From positions 37,833,425 through 37,897,424 of the forward strand of contig CM076266.1 in assembly GCA_038380795.1 (NCBI GenBank): a DNA stretch of 64,000 nucleotides. Reading direction: 5' to 3'. The position numbers and the translations under genes were made by a program. The stretch comes from Pyrocephalus nanus (lineage: Eukaryota > Chordata > Aves > Passeriformes > Tyrannidae). The notes beneath the pieces were generated by a model that saw only the letters and a program-made list of their open reading frames with translations, was not told the DNA's origin and searched no databases. Shown here one piece after another: positions 12,778 to 25,500 of the stretch (within the stretch, counting starts at the first letter, position 1; each line of letters opens with the position of its first letter).

Positions 12778-15527
12778 GCTCTTTTGCCTTTAAAAGATCT
12801 TTCCTCCATTTCCAATTACCAGTTTAATCTTACCCTCCATACTCTTCTATAAATGGACAATAGAAAGCACATACCCATGAAAAATAACTAGAAAATTGTA
12901 TCTCACCAATTAAATAAATTATTAAATAGCTATTAACATGTATCATGTAGCCTGTTTTACAAATACAATACAACATTGTCAAAAACATATATAAGTATCT
13001 AGTTAAGTAAGGGAGGATTTTTTTCCCTCTGGTTTTGTATTTTTGAAATGTTTTTATGCTTTCTCCTGAAAGGCATGAATTTAAAGTGCTACTGCAGTAA
13101 TTTATCCACAGTTTTACTAAGTACCACTCCTCCTGAGCTGGTGCCCTTTTTCTTAGGCCATTTAATGGGCATAACCCATTTTAAGAAATGTATATGTTTT
13201 CAAAGTAAGTGTCTCTGACCTCCCACCTCGTCAAAGTTCAAACATACGTGTTTTGCTGTAGTCTTGAGTATCTGAGATGCAGCATTACTGAGATACTAAA
13301 AATTCAGGTACTAAGGGAATAAGAACCCCCATGTGATAATTTAGGTAATGCTTTCAGGTAAATCATACTTTAACACTGATTTCTTCACTAAGAAAAGTAG
13401 TAGTAGAATAGGTAATTGAGGCTTTTGACCCTGGATATTAAACTTTTAAACTTGATACAAGTCTGCCTCTAAGCTTTGTTGTATACTGATATTGCTACTT
13501 ACTTAACATCAAAAAGCTGTGGTAGTTTGCCTTTATAGATTGCGCCTGTGTTCTGGAATTGCCTCCTGCTGTCCTTGAACTGTTTCTTAGTTTAACGTGT
13601 TAGATTTTCTCATCAAAGCTTTTATGCATGATGTTTAGTTAACACTTGTTGTATCCAATCTGATACAGTAGACTGGTTTGGAATAAAACTGTTCTTTTCA
13701 TTAACAAACATGATAGCTTGACAGGCCTCTTTCCCAGCACATCATGGGTTTTTTTCTGTAATGATATGCACGTGCAGATTTTACATCGCATGTAATCTTT
13801 ATGTTTGCCCAGTTTGCGGTCATTGCTCTAGGACTAGAGTAAATGACTGTTTTTTGCCAAGATTCCTAAAGTGAACTGGCCTCATTAAAAATAATGGTTG
13901 CTGAGGAAGGAATCTCTCTAAGTTGAAGCAGTTTGCTTATAGACCTGTTTCACCATAACACAGTTTTGATTTCTTGTCTACCATTCAGTTCAGTGTGACA
14001 CCACTGCTGCTGAGAGCTGCTGTGGGATTCGCAGCACAGAAGTGGAAAATAAGGATGTCTGGATAAAGGAAAAAAAGTAGAATAATTAATATCCATTTAA
14101 GATCAAATGTATTGCTTGAGATAGCTAGATAAAAATTAAGGAGTGAAGGAAGAAAGGATAATAAAAAAGTAATAAAATGTGTTTTAATGACTTCAGAAAA
14201 CAGAATTGTCTTTGACTTCTCATTTGACCAGAGTAATGTGTGTGTATACATACTGTGTCAAAACCATGACAACGTTGCATATTGCTTTACCCATTTTCAA
14301 AGTATTTCAAGAAACTTAGTTTTTTAAATAGAAAATTCAATAGAAGTGTATAATGGGAGTGGTCAATTACTATAATCAGTTACAGCTACAGTCCTTTTAG
14401 AGTGGCTGGATTTTATAGTATTTGTGTACTTACTGCTTTAAACTTTACAAGAGTTATTTCTTACATAGACACTTCTTTTTCTTTCTTTTTTCATCTTCAT
14501 CATTCTGCTTGTGAGTGGTTTTAGCTTTGGTCAGTAAAAATGGAAAAGCTTAATCATGCATCAAGTGGTCTATAGAAAATTTTAAAAATGTTTGGCTACT
14601 GTCAAAATTTGAGGCTTTTTAAGATACATCTACATGTATAGAAAGGATGTATGTATGTGATTTTTTGAAGTTGATGTTCCTAGTAATATTTTGTTTTAAC
14701 CCTACATGAAGTTTCAAAAAGTACAGAAATACCTTTTATTAAGGGGAAAAAATGTCTGTGTATTCCCAAAAAGTCTCAAATTCGTAGTAGATGTACTACT
14801 AAAATAACAAGTTTTTATTTTATTTCCTTTTTTTTTTAAACCACTAGTTAGTGGCAGAGTAAAGATACCACAATAATGATAACACTGGTTTATACTCCAG
14901 ATCGTACCTGCTTGGAAGTAAATGTAGAGGAAGAAATTTAAGCTGCTTCTGTAGAAAACACCCACAGGTTTTTAAAGTAGATGCCTTGGACCTTTGTTTC
15001 AGCATTTTCTGGGGTTAGAGAATTATAATTTCGTAAATTGAGTGTAAAATAGATAAGTAAAGAGATTATAAAGTATAAAGATAGCAGGACTAAGCCACTT
15101 AGGAATAGTGTCTTCCAGAAGTGTAGGAACTTTTCAAAGGTCAGTGCTGTTACTCATTTCAGAAGTCTTTTCTCCTGTCGTTATACTTGCACCTTTGCTC
15201 GGGGCTGTGCCTGACTGGGTAGAGTGTGACGAGGTTGCAGAACTTCTCACTGCCAGAACACTGAGTGACTAATAAGAAAAGCTGTTCTGTGAGGAAGTGG
15301 AGTGTAGGCTAGAGCATCTGTGAAATAAGTGGTTGCAATGTTGAACAGTGAGGAAAATGTTGCTATTGGAGTGAAAACTATCCAAGAGCAATTGGAATAT
15401 AAAATTCTAATTCTTTCATGGTCTTCTTGTGACCCACTTCATTGGACGAGGAATGAAGGAAGAGAAGGTGTCAGACATCATCTTTTGTGTGTGTGTTTGG
15501 TTGTCTGTTTCAGATTATTACTGTGTT

Positions 15528-15600
15528 GAAAAAAACCTAAAAACCCTCAAAAAAACCCGTAAAAAAAAAAAAAAACAAAAAAACAAAACCACCCCAAAAC
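15528..15600. repeat. A-rich low-complexity stretch
   Basis: A runs broken by CC and CCC groups (for example aaaaacaaaaaaacaaaacc). No gene-like body precedes it that I can identify. Confidence 0.85.
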
Positions 15601-18600
15601 TCCCAAACGTCTTAGAGCAATAGGCGAAGGATTTCCTCTAATGGAGCAATAATATGCATCCTGGAAGAGCATGCATTTTTGTCCTCTGCTGGTTTGTGAA
15701 CAATGTGGCTGATACAAACACTTTGGGAATTTTTTTTTGTTGTTTTCTTAAAAATAAAACACGTACTAAACAAGGTGACAGTGGGCCGAAAACTTTCAGT
15801 CTTGAAATTTTAAGAACATCATTGCTTGTTCCTAATTTGACTTTTTTTTAATGACTTCGGAAATAACGTTTAAAGTAAGTAATAGTGTACATAAACTGTT
15901 TAAAGTTCTCACCTATGGACTATATACTTTTCAGGTGCTAGCAGATAAGACATGTTAAATAGCATGTGTGTGCACATTTATATCCATGTTCTTTTCTCTT
16001 ATCTTACAGTGCCATACCTTTCATATCAGAAATGGCCCAATAAAATGAACAACAAAAAGTGTGAAATTTCCTTAGAACAACAAAAACCTAAAATAACCAT
16101 TTTATAATGCCAGTGAGGTAGCTGACTGCGTGCATTAGTGGGTAATAAGATATTTTCTGATGTGTTTACTGCATTCAGTCTTCCACACAAATATGTATTG
16201 AAGCCATAAAATTACAGTTAATCATATTAGCATACATCTTACCTTCTTGATGAATTATTTCTATTGCATTGGTAATTATATAGTGAAATAATTTTTATTG
16301 CTACTATAAAAAATTATAAGGAGAATTAAAAGATTTTCAGTTGCTAAGTAACTTAATTATTGTTGCAATCTCAAATTTTGTATCTTTGTAAAATCATTTA
16401 ATGGTTAAAATACAGTACTACAAGCCCTCCAAAGACTGAGATGGCTTCGAAATTATATATTAATAATGTGTTTATTATATTTATAATGGGTAGTATTGTA
16501 GGAAGCTCAGATTCTTATCATATACGACAGTGGAAAAAATATTTGTTAGCATTTTTTTGCAAAACTGACATTCTTTGTCAGTTCCACACAGTGTTTTGAA
16601 TGAAGGTGTCTGTGTTTTAAATAGACTATCAACACTTTGTCTTCTTTAATAGTGTCAGGTTTTATAACATTTTAGATAAAAATCAATTTACAAAAAAAAG
16701 ATATTTTTCTGTGTTGCTAGACTGTAGGAAACTTGTAATTTTGAAGGTGTCGGAGAAAAATTAACCAGCATTTGCATTTTTTAAAGTATTAAATAATAAA
16801 ATCTAGTCTATGACAATCTCCCTTATGTTTTTCAGGGCTGTAGAATGTGTGTGTTTTCATCTGTTAAATTTATTTTTCTTTTGAGTGATATGCATCTGTC
16901 CTGTATTATGAAAATAACTTATACCCTTTGAAGATCAATAGAGTAAGAGTAATCTACAAGAGGAATACCAAAGAGTAGGAGGACTTTATCCAGGGTTATG
17001 CATGGGGAGCAACTAGAAGATAGCAATTGAGAGAGAGCTGTAGATACTGAGTGACAGTGAGATATCGAACAATGTGGTTTTCTTCTGACAGTCCAGTTTG
17101 AATGACTGGGGACATGGATGTGCATGGTGAAAGAAGTTGAGGATGGAAAGGTGTGTGCTTCCCAGTAAAAAAGGACAGGCAAGTAAAGTGTTGGAGATTG
17201 TTCTGGAGAAAGAACATTCTTTAAAGGCAGGAAGTCAAAAAGCAAGCAGAAGTAGGACTGTCCTAGAAGTCTTAGCTTAACCTAAATTTTTTTCCTAAAA
17301 TTCCTTGAGTAGCAGGGGCTACTCAACTTTTATGGGGGAAGCTTTTTCTAAAAATGAGAGCAGTATGCTGAAAATGCTGATTTGCTTCCTGTGGTTTTCT
17401 TCATGTAGCCTCTGAAGCATGCAGCTCTCCTATAGAGGAGTGCTCTGAACAAAAATGTCTAAGTAGAAAATGCTGTAATGAGTATGGGGCAGGAAGAGTG
17501 TGACACTGCTGGACTGTGGACTGCCCAAGAAAAAGCTGAAGTGTCTTTATTGTAGGTAAGATGGATCAGAGTTACTAACTGGAACCAGAAGGATGGTCGC
17601 AGGGAAGAGAGGAGACTGTATGCATATGGACTCTGGCTTGGAGAGTTCTGTACTGCTGAAGTCATATTGATAAAGGTTTATGTCTTTCTCCAAATGAAGA
17701 AAGGGAAGCTTTTACGTCTTGCTTTTGTGGGAGGAGTTTGCTTGAATGAATATATTATGCCATAAAGGAATGGCTTTGTTAATGTTAAACTTGGTTTGGC
17801 TAGTAGAAAAGCTGTAGACATATTGAGTGAAGAATATGGTCTTCCTCAGGGCTTAACCACGGGCACAAACAACCTGAGAAAGCGTTGCCAGCAAAGAGGT
17901 TTTTTAGCCAGCATGCAGAGATCAGATACAGATGACAGAGGTACATCTCAAAATTCTAGGGAAGAGAAGCACATGGAAGAATTAAAACTCTTCATAGATA
18001 AACTGTTCTAGCCAGTCCTGATATTTTTGAGGTGTGACAGATCTAAAAGTTCTGTGTCTTTTTTCATGAACTCTGTGATCTAGGTACATTGTTGGAATTT
18101 TAAATATAATAGTTCTGAGAGTCTCAGAATTGGTCTTAAAATATTAAACAGGTCCAGTGATCCAAAGATACATGTTGCTGGACCTAAGATTCTCATTTTC
18201 TAAGTAGTTTTGAAAATAGGCTTTCCATGTCAAGTTGTGTTTGGCATCCAGAATTTGGACAAATTGATACCCGATCCTGTAATTTCTTTGGTTTTCACTG
18301 CATGGATTCAGTCACAAATTTGGTGGCTTATCTATTTGGATAGTGCCAAAGCCAAAGAAAAGTAAATGGACAATATAGTTCTTTTTCTAACTCTGCAGCC
18401 TTCAGTGAACTGTTAACATATTTAGTCAGTCCCATCCTTGGATACTTCTGTGAAAGCGAAAAATTATATGATTAGAACATCTGTAGCAAACCCATGACAA
18501 AGCATTTGTTAAATGGATCTTTGATTGCCTGACCATATGTAATCTTTTTCTTAGAGATGTTAATCTTAGAGATTCTTTCATTTTATCATAAGGCAAAAAG

Positions 18601-18976
18601 CTTCTATTCTTCTTTGATCAGGGATTTTTGTGTGCTAGCATTAATAAGTCCTGGAAATTCCTTAAGAGTGCAAGCCTAATAATTACCTCTTTGCTGTCAA
18701 AGACCTAGTCTATTTGATGCTTGGTTTTTGCAATGTCTAATGTCAAGGTTCTGTACCAGTAATTAGTACCAACACTTCCCACATAGTGAATTTGTGGCAC
18801 TGTAACCACATTTTTACATATGTTGAGGGATACTTCAGTAACCCTCTTAACTTGAAGATATTAAGAAATATGCTCTGTTATCTCTCCCTAGAAATTTAGT
18901 TTGCTGCATATTTTTTTGCTCTCTGGCAGCAAGTGTAATTAGATCAAATTGTGTTGTTCTGTAGTGCTTTTCACAT

Positions 18977-18997
18977 AATTATAGAATCATAGAATTC
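18977..18997. mobile_element. Possible tiny CR1 tail remnant
   Basis: The run aattatagaatcatagaatt resembles the 3' terminal microsatellite of CR1 elements, but no further CR1 sequence is recognisable next to it. It may be chance in A+T-rich DNA. Confidence 0.3.
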
Positions 18998-19739
18998 ATA
19001 CAGTTCTTGCCATCCTGCCAGTATCATGTGGAAATCAAAATAACTTGTGTTGAAGATGCTTTTAAGTATTGGAAGATATTAAGTGGCCAAATAAAATAAA
19101 ACCAATGGCCTGGAGATCTGCTGGAGTGCAAGTAGGCCATTGATATTGAATATTTGACTTTATGGTATTCTAGGAGTGGGTGAACTAAGAAAGACCTTTT
19201 TTTTTTTTTTTTCCATGAACTGGTACATGAGTAATCAATGACAGTTGGACAAAAATAGTATTTTTTTAAAATGCTATGTGGGAGCACTCCTAATAGGGTC
19301 TGAAAATTAGTTTTTGGTAATTTTTGAGTGAACTAGAGATAAAAGATTTTAGGAACCTGTTTCGAAAAGTGCATAGCCAAAACTCTATCTGCCAGACATC
19401 TGCCAACACAGAAATGTGTTACCATTCCAACCAGCAGAACCAGTGTATTTTGCTACAGGTCAGGTAGTCAAGCCCTTTTCTGACTATGAACAATACATGA
19501 GGTGTAAGAGCTGTAAATTCTTAGGCCTAAATTTCAGTGTTACAAAATTCCTCTGTCCATCTGTAATTGAGCTGCTTCTGCTTTCTTTTTAAATTAGCAA
19601 ATACAATAAAGGTCTCCATTTGAAGCTCATTTAGTTTATAAGGGATTATTTTTATATGGGGAGAGCCACGCAATCTGTTTTAGCTTGTAATTAGTGAGTG
19701 TCTTAATTTGATTTTCTTTAATTTTCACTGGATTAAAAT

Positions 19740-19807
19740 CCATAATCTTGGAGTAACTGCTATACAGTATCCATAATCTTGGACTAACTGCCACACAGTA
19801 TCCATAG
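19740..19807. repeat. 31-bp tandem duplication
   Basis: Two adjacent 31-base copies begin ccataatcttgga (19740-19770 and 19771-19801). They differ at three positions and are followed by the first bases of a third copy (ccata). Confidence 0.95.
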
Positions 19808-22515
19808 TAGGCATATGTATATCTACTGTTAGTCAGTGGTAGAGGATATTTGTTGGAGGTCATATTTATCAATGGAAGGGAATGTCTCTTGGACAGCTAA
19901 ATCCTCAATTAGGAATATCTCTGGAAAAAATTGTAAAGACGGTGAAATCTTAGGAACTAAGGCAGTGGGGTACTATAGGGAGAGGAACAGGCATGGTTGC
20001 TCACAGTATCTTACACTACTACGTAATTTTCCAGTGTATTTGGTGTTGGTTGGAGTTTCTGCGTTGCGCTGTCTAGTGGGGATTTTTTTCTGTGGCTCTG
20101 ATAGACCTTGCTCTTTCTTTGCCAGCACCTCACTCCTGCAATACGGGAATTTTGGCCTCATTTGTGTGTGTGTTATTACAGTGTGTCCAAAACCCAGCAG
20201 GCTGGCAGTCTTCTGGCTAGCAACACACTGTGTGTGTGTGTTCTGTTTCCAGAGATTTGACAGGATATGGTAGCTCTGATACTGTCCTGTACTTGTCTCC
20301 TCTATTGCACTCATGCCATGGAGTGCAGGTTCTTCAGATAAATACTTGTTGATAGTGCATTTATTTACAGTCAGCTGTATTTAATTTGAGCACTGATTCT
20401 GTTTACCTCCTTTTTGACTTTGAGAAAGGTGGGTGATTGTCAAGAATAAATATAAAGAAAATGTGGTTCTGTGATTCCCTTCACGTATTCCTAATGCTTC
20501 AGCATATGCTGTTTCAATGGCTTTCCTACAGGTCATAAACACTGTTTAAGTGCGAGTTTTAAGGAATGATATTTAACATTTTAATAGCTAGTGCTGCCTT
20601 ATTCAACAAAAGGCTGAAGGGTAGCAGGAGATAAAGATTAAATTCATGGGCCCTCTCCAAATCCAGAGCTTGATGTACAGAACATAGAAATAGTTCTTCA
20701 TACATTCTGATGTAAAGAGTATGTCTGTCTGGTTTGCTGACATCAGTACAACTTGTTCTCATGGGAAGTAATCTCTCCAGCAGATCTGTAGGAAGGAGCC
20801 TATATGCCTCTTCATCTTAATATAGTCAGTCCTATGCAGAGATATGGAGATTATTGAAGTAGTTGCCAGTAAAGAAAACTTTGGCTTTAGAGGTTTTGAA
20901 GTGTTGCTGGAGAAGTACTGCTTGGGTCAATGTTGTGACTTAAGGGTTCCTTTTTTGGCATTATCTCTGCCTTATTACCAAGACCAGCACTATCAACTTT
21001 CAGACAGTAAACATGAAAGAAATTAATTCAATATGAGGGCAGATTGGAGTGTTGCTTTCAAGAACGATGGGAAATAAGTAATTAATAAAACATTCATCTC
21101 CAGTTCCACCTCTGTCCTTGCTAGGAGTGCTGGAGAGTGTTTATTCTAATGATTATTGTCCCCTTGCACTTGCTGCAATTGTTGGAGTATCTGGTGTGGC
21201 TTTGGGGGGCTGGCCAGAGCAGCTGTTCCTCTGAACAGATCCCTCAGCTAATACAGCTGGGGCAGGGGGTTGATTGAGGCAAACAAGTGACAGAGTGACA
21301 GGACAGAAGGGGGGATATGGCTGCTCTAGTGACAGGGGCTTCATCAGACCACTATTATGATAGGCCTGTTGCAGTAGAGGTTTGGGGAGAATTGCAGGAG
21401 ACTGGCACATGATTTGTTGTGTGTGTTTGGGACTGCTGTCCCAAACCTGTGACCTGCACATAGTCTGTGTGACCAGCAGAACTTGAAAAGAGAGTGTATT
21501 AGGCAGCAAGAAATTTAATACAGTGCTTCCTGTTTATTGCTGAGCCTGCTGTAGGATTTCATTTTGCTTGGAAACTGATGCAGTAGTCTGTACCCCACTA
21601 GCAGCGTGGAAGCAGCCAGGGACGCAAAACTGCTTGAAACGCGTGACAAAACAAATTGCAAAGAAGCCATGCAAGGGGCCAGAAGGATGCTTTCTTTATC
21701 CAGAATGACTGAAAATTATGACTAGAAGGTTCCTGTCTGTCATTCCACAAGATTAAATTCTGTGATCCACCATCCTTCTCCCCCCATGTTATCTTATCTG
21801 TGATATAGCTGTCACTTTGATGGTTTAATTGTACGTGTCTCTTGACCTCTTTAATGATAGCCCTCTGTTACCCCACTCTTCCTTGCCTTGACCAGGTGGC
21901 CAAATGGCATCATCTTACCTTTATCCAGTGAAGTGTTTCAAGGGAAAGGGGTTTCACATGCAAGAAACACTTCCTGTTGTATAAATCCCTTTTCTTGGTC
22001 TCCTTGCAACTCCTATTCGTAACTTGGATCTCCTGGGTCTCATTGTAACTCTGTCTTTTTCCTACTTCCAATCTCCTATTTGCAAATCTGCTTCAAACCA
22101 TCTCTCTGGTTTACCAAGATCTTTTATTCCTCATATTGCAGATTTTTTTCCAAGCTTATCTCTTACCTTGAAGTGCAGATTGTGCTATAGACATGCTCAA
22201 AGCAGAAATCACAGATATGTTACACTGGCATAAGGTTAAAAACTGGAAAATAATTCAGTATGATTATAAAGTTTTTATTACCCAGTCTTGAGAATATATA
22301 AATGTAAAATCAAAGGGCAAAGCTGAAATATAGGAAAAATATGTGTGCAGTGTACTTTTGTGTTTCTCGCGCAGACTTCTCTTCAGAAAGTAATAAAGTG
22401 GCAGTAGTGGTCCGTTATTGTGTCAAAATTATACAAATAAAAATCTGAGACTAAAGTCAAGTTCAGAATTTCATCAGGCAGATCTGCATCAGTAGAGTGC
22501 ATTTTTATTAAATAT

Positions 22516-22543
22516 TTATTATTATTATTATTTATTATATTAT
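22516..22543. repeat. ATT/TTA microsatellite
   Basis: An imperfect trinucleotide run (tattattattattatttatt) in an A+T-rich stretch. Confidence 0.85.
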
Positions 22544-25500
22544 TTTAAAAGTCTGTATCTCTAGAACAGTTTGCTCAAATACACCCATAGTAAATGTTCT
22601 CATACATTTTAGTCTTTTAAAATGTTCTTTTTATGCAGGTGGAATGGAAGGTAAATATAAAAATCAAATTTCATGGAGAAAAATGTGAAAAAAAATCTTT
22701 CTGTGGGTGTTCACCTAATGATAAAGGAGGGAATAACTTCTGATTCTTTTGCATGTTAGAGATTTGACTGTCTTTTGGAGGGAGCCATTGTAAAATTTGT
22801 TTCTGTTTTCTTAATTGCACTGTCCAAGTAATTTTTGTCCATTGCCACCACTTTATGGGTACCTCTGTTAGGGCATGTCCTTGCTATGTCTGCAATTGTG
22901 TTGTTTTTTGTTTTTTTCTTCCAATGTCTCAAGACTACAGTTCATCTTTCGGCAAATTCTGTGAAAGACTGAGAAGTGTTTATTATTTATTCTTTTGCTT
23001 GGATCATACGTGATAAAATCTTGCAGATTAACAATATTTTTGGGGTTTAGTGCAAGTTGGATGGAAGCTTGCTATATGGAAATAACAGCTCCCATCTGTT
23101 TTGGAATAAATTACTTGTCATAGTGTCTTTACAAGGTGAACACTTGTCATGGACATCCTTCTGTTTCTGCCTTGATTATATTTCTGACTTGACCACTTCA
23201 GTTTTCAGAGAACTTAAAAGTTGCTCTAGAATGACCTTACAGGCTCCATTATTAATCTCACATACATAAAGGAATGGTTATCACAGAAAGCATTCAGCAC
23301 TCTGCTCATAATGAGCTGAGGCAAGGAATATACATCTTACTTCTTTCTTATCTTCTTCCTTTGTATTTTGGTAGAAATGGATAAAATTTTGTAAAAGCAG
23401 ATAAGCTAGGTTTTTGCATCACATTAAATACTGAAAGAATTGCTTTCAGGTTCACACATACACTCATTTCTTCTGGATCTACTTCATAAATACATAATTC
23501 CTTTATGAGAGCAGTCTCTGAGAAGAGAGTGGTTGCTGGGAATGTGAGAGGGGTACAGCAGATACCAAACAGTTGATGTTTAAAGGATCCCAACACCACA
23601 CAGAAGCCACCTTCAGCGCAAAGGATCTCTCCTCTCAACAGTATTCCAGTGAGCCCATGAAAAACCCTGGCTGCCATCAGTAAGTGACCTGGTGCAACAG
23701 GCTAGGTAGCCAAAGTGAATTACTACAAAAAGAGAGGACCAAATGTTTTCTGGCAGCTCTTGCTAGACATAAAGGTTACTCTTTTTAACCCTTTTAAATG
23801 CCTTTCAATCAGTGCCAGTGGCCCTAAGTGAACTGAGTCTGATATCATGAGTGATTTACTTCTCTTAATCTCTCTGAGATCTATCTCTGCTTTCAGAACA
23901 GGAAAACTACAGCTATCTTATTCTGCCTTTCTGTTCTGCACCTTTCACTACCTCTTACCACTCTATAAATATAGAAATATTATGGGTGAGAAGAGTTCCT
24001 TTCCACCCAGACAATTTTATCTCTACATTGGAAACTTATTATCTAGAAAAAAAGAACAAAAAAGTTGTATCTTTTACTGGTTCTTAATAATTATTTTGGT
24101 CACTTGACAGTAGAAAATAGCACAATACATTGGCTTTTTTTGGGATATGGTGAAGGCATTCAATTTAATTGTAAGGCAACATATTAAGATACATGATCTG
24201 GCAGCATGGAGTCAAATACAGTTCAGTGTTGATAAATATAAAGTGGTACTCACTAAGGAAAAAACACTTGATTAATTCCTCATTGCTGCCTGATTTTGAA
24301 TTAGCTGAATGCACTTAAGACATTTTGTTTTTTTCAAGCCACTCACTGTATATCCTTGTATGCTAATTAGTGAGAGCTTCTGTTAATATGGATCAGCATA
24401 CAAAACAAATATATGTTAGAGTTTATGAAAAGCAGGTCTGAAAAAATAATACTAAAATGTAAATCCAGTATAGAAATAAGTGATTTGCCACACAGCTTTA
24501 GGGCTAATGTATTCTGGTTGTACTGCTTTCACAAGGATGCAGCTAAAATGAGGAGACTTTCAGACTCTTGAAATGGAATTTGAAACATAGTGTATGGATT
24601 AAAATAAGTTTCTTTTTTAAAATTAATCTCTGAAAGGAGGTTGTAGTGTAGTTTATACATAGGCACTCTGGCTTCTCTCAAGATATGATGGTAAAGGGAC
24701 ATTCAACTAAATTCTAAGGTAACAAGCTAAAAACTAGCACTGAATTTTTTTCTAATGCATTGTAGTATTAATCTTCTAAATGAATGCACTGATTTAAGTT
24801 ATCATTTAGCGCAGAAGGATTAAAGAATTAAGTCAGAATATACATCTAGCAAGAATACCCACTTCATTAGACACAATTAAACAAAAATCCAGGAGGCATG
24901 TACATTTTCATATATCACTGCATCAGGCACCTAAGATATGACAGAGGTTAAGAATAAATAATTTTCATGTTATTCTCATGTAGGGTTTCAGCATTTCAGA
25001 TTGAAAAAAAGAACTCTTAACTCTGGAACTTTTGAGCATATGCTTAGGGGAGGCTAAGTTGTTCAATCAGTTTTAATGAGAACCATGTCAGCTTTAAAGT
25101 TGATGTTTCATACAAAACATCAGTGCAGAATCCTGAATAACACAGGCATAAAACTTGCTGTGAGAATTGCATGAACAGACTTTCTGATTTCTTCAGCATT
25201 TTTGAAGGAAAACTACAGTGCTTTTACAGCTTGGTCTAGAAATACCTATGCAGTGCACTTCTTACTTCTGAAAGGGATCAAGAGATTGTGATAATAGAAT
25301 CAACAAAAGGAACTATTTCTGCAATGTCTACTTGTATTCATTTTCTTGGTGGGAAGTAGTTATATCCTTTTTCTTATCAAGAAACAGAACTACTAGGAGC
25401 TCTGCTGTCAATTCTGCAGCTAAGGAATATAGAAAGTGGAATTAATAGTTGATATAGTTAAAGCGGTTCTGTACTCGATAATACCAAGTGGTGGAATCCT

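Noticed and set aside
18262..18275. Shared string aaattgatacccgat also present near 44033
   Set aside because: The flanks do not match, so this is a chance repeat rather than a dispersed element.
19836..20273. 145-codon open frame as a gene
   Set aside because: No family is recognised. It has an antisense open frame as well, runs of GT-derived residues (ICVCVITVC, HCVCVF), and no splice or start context.
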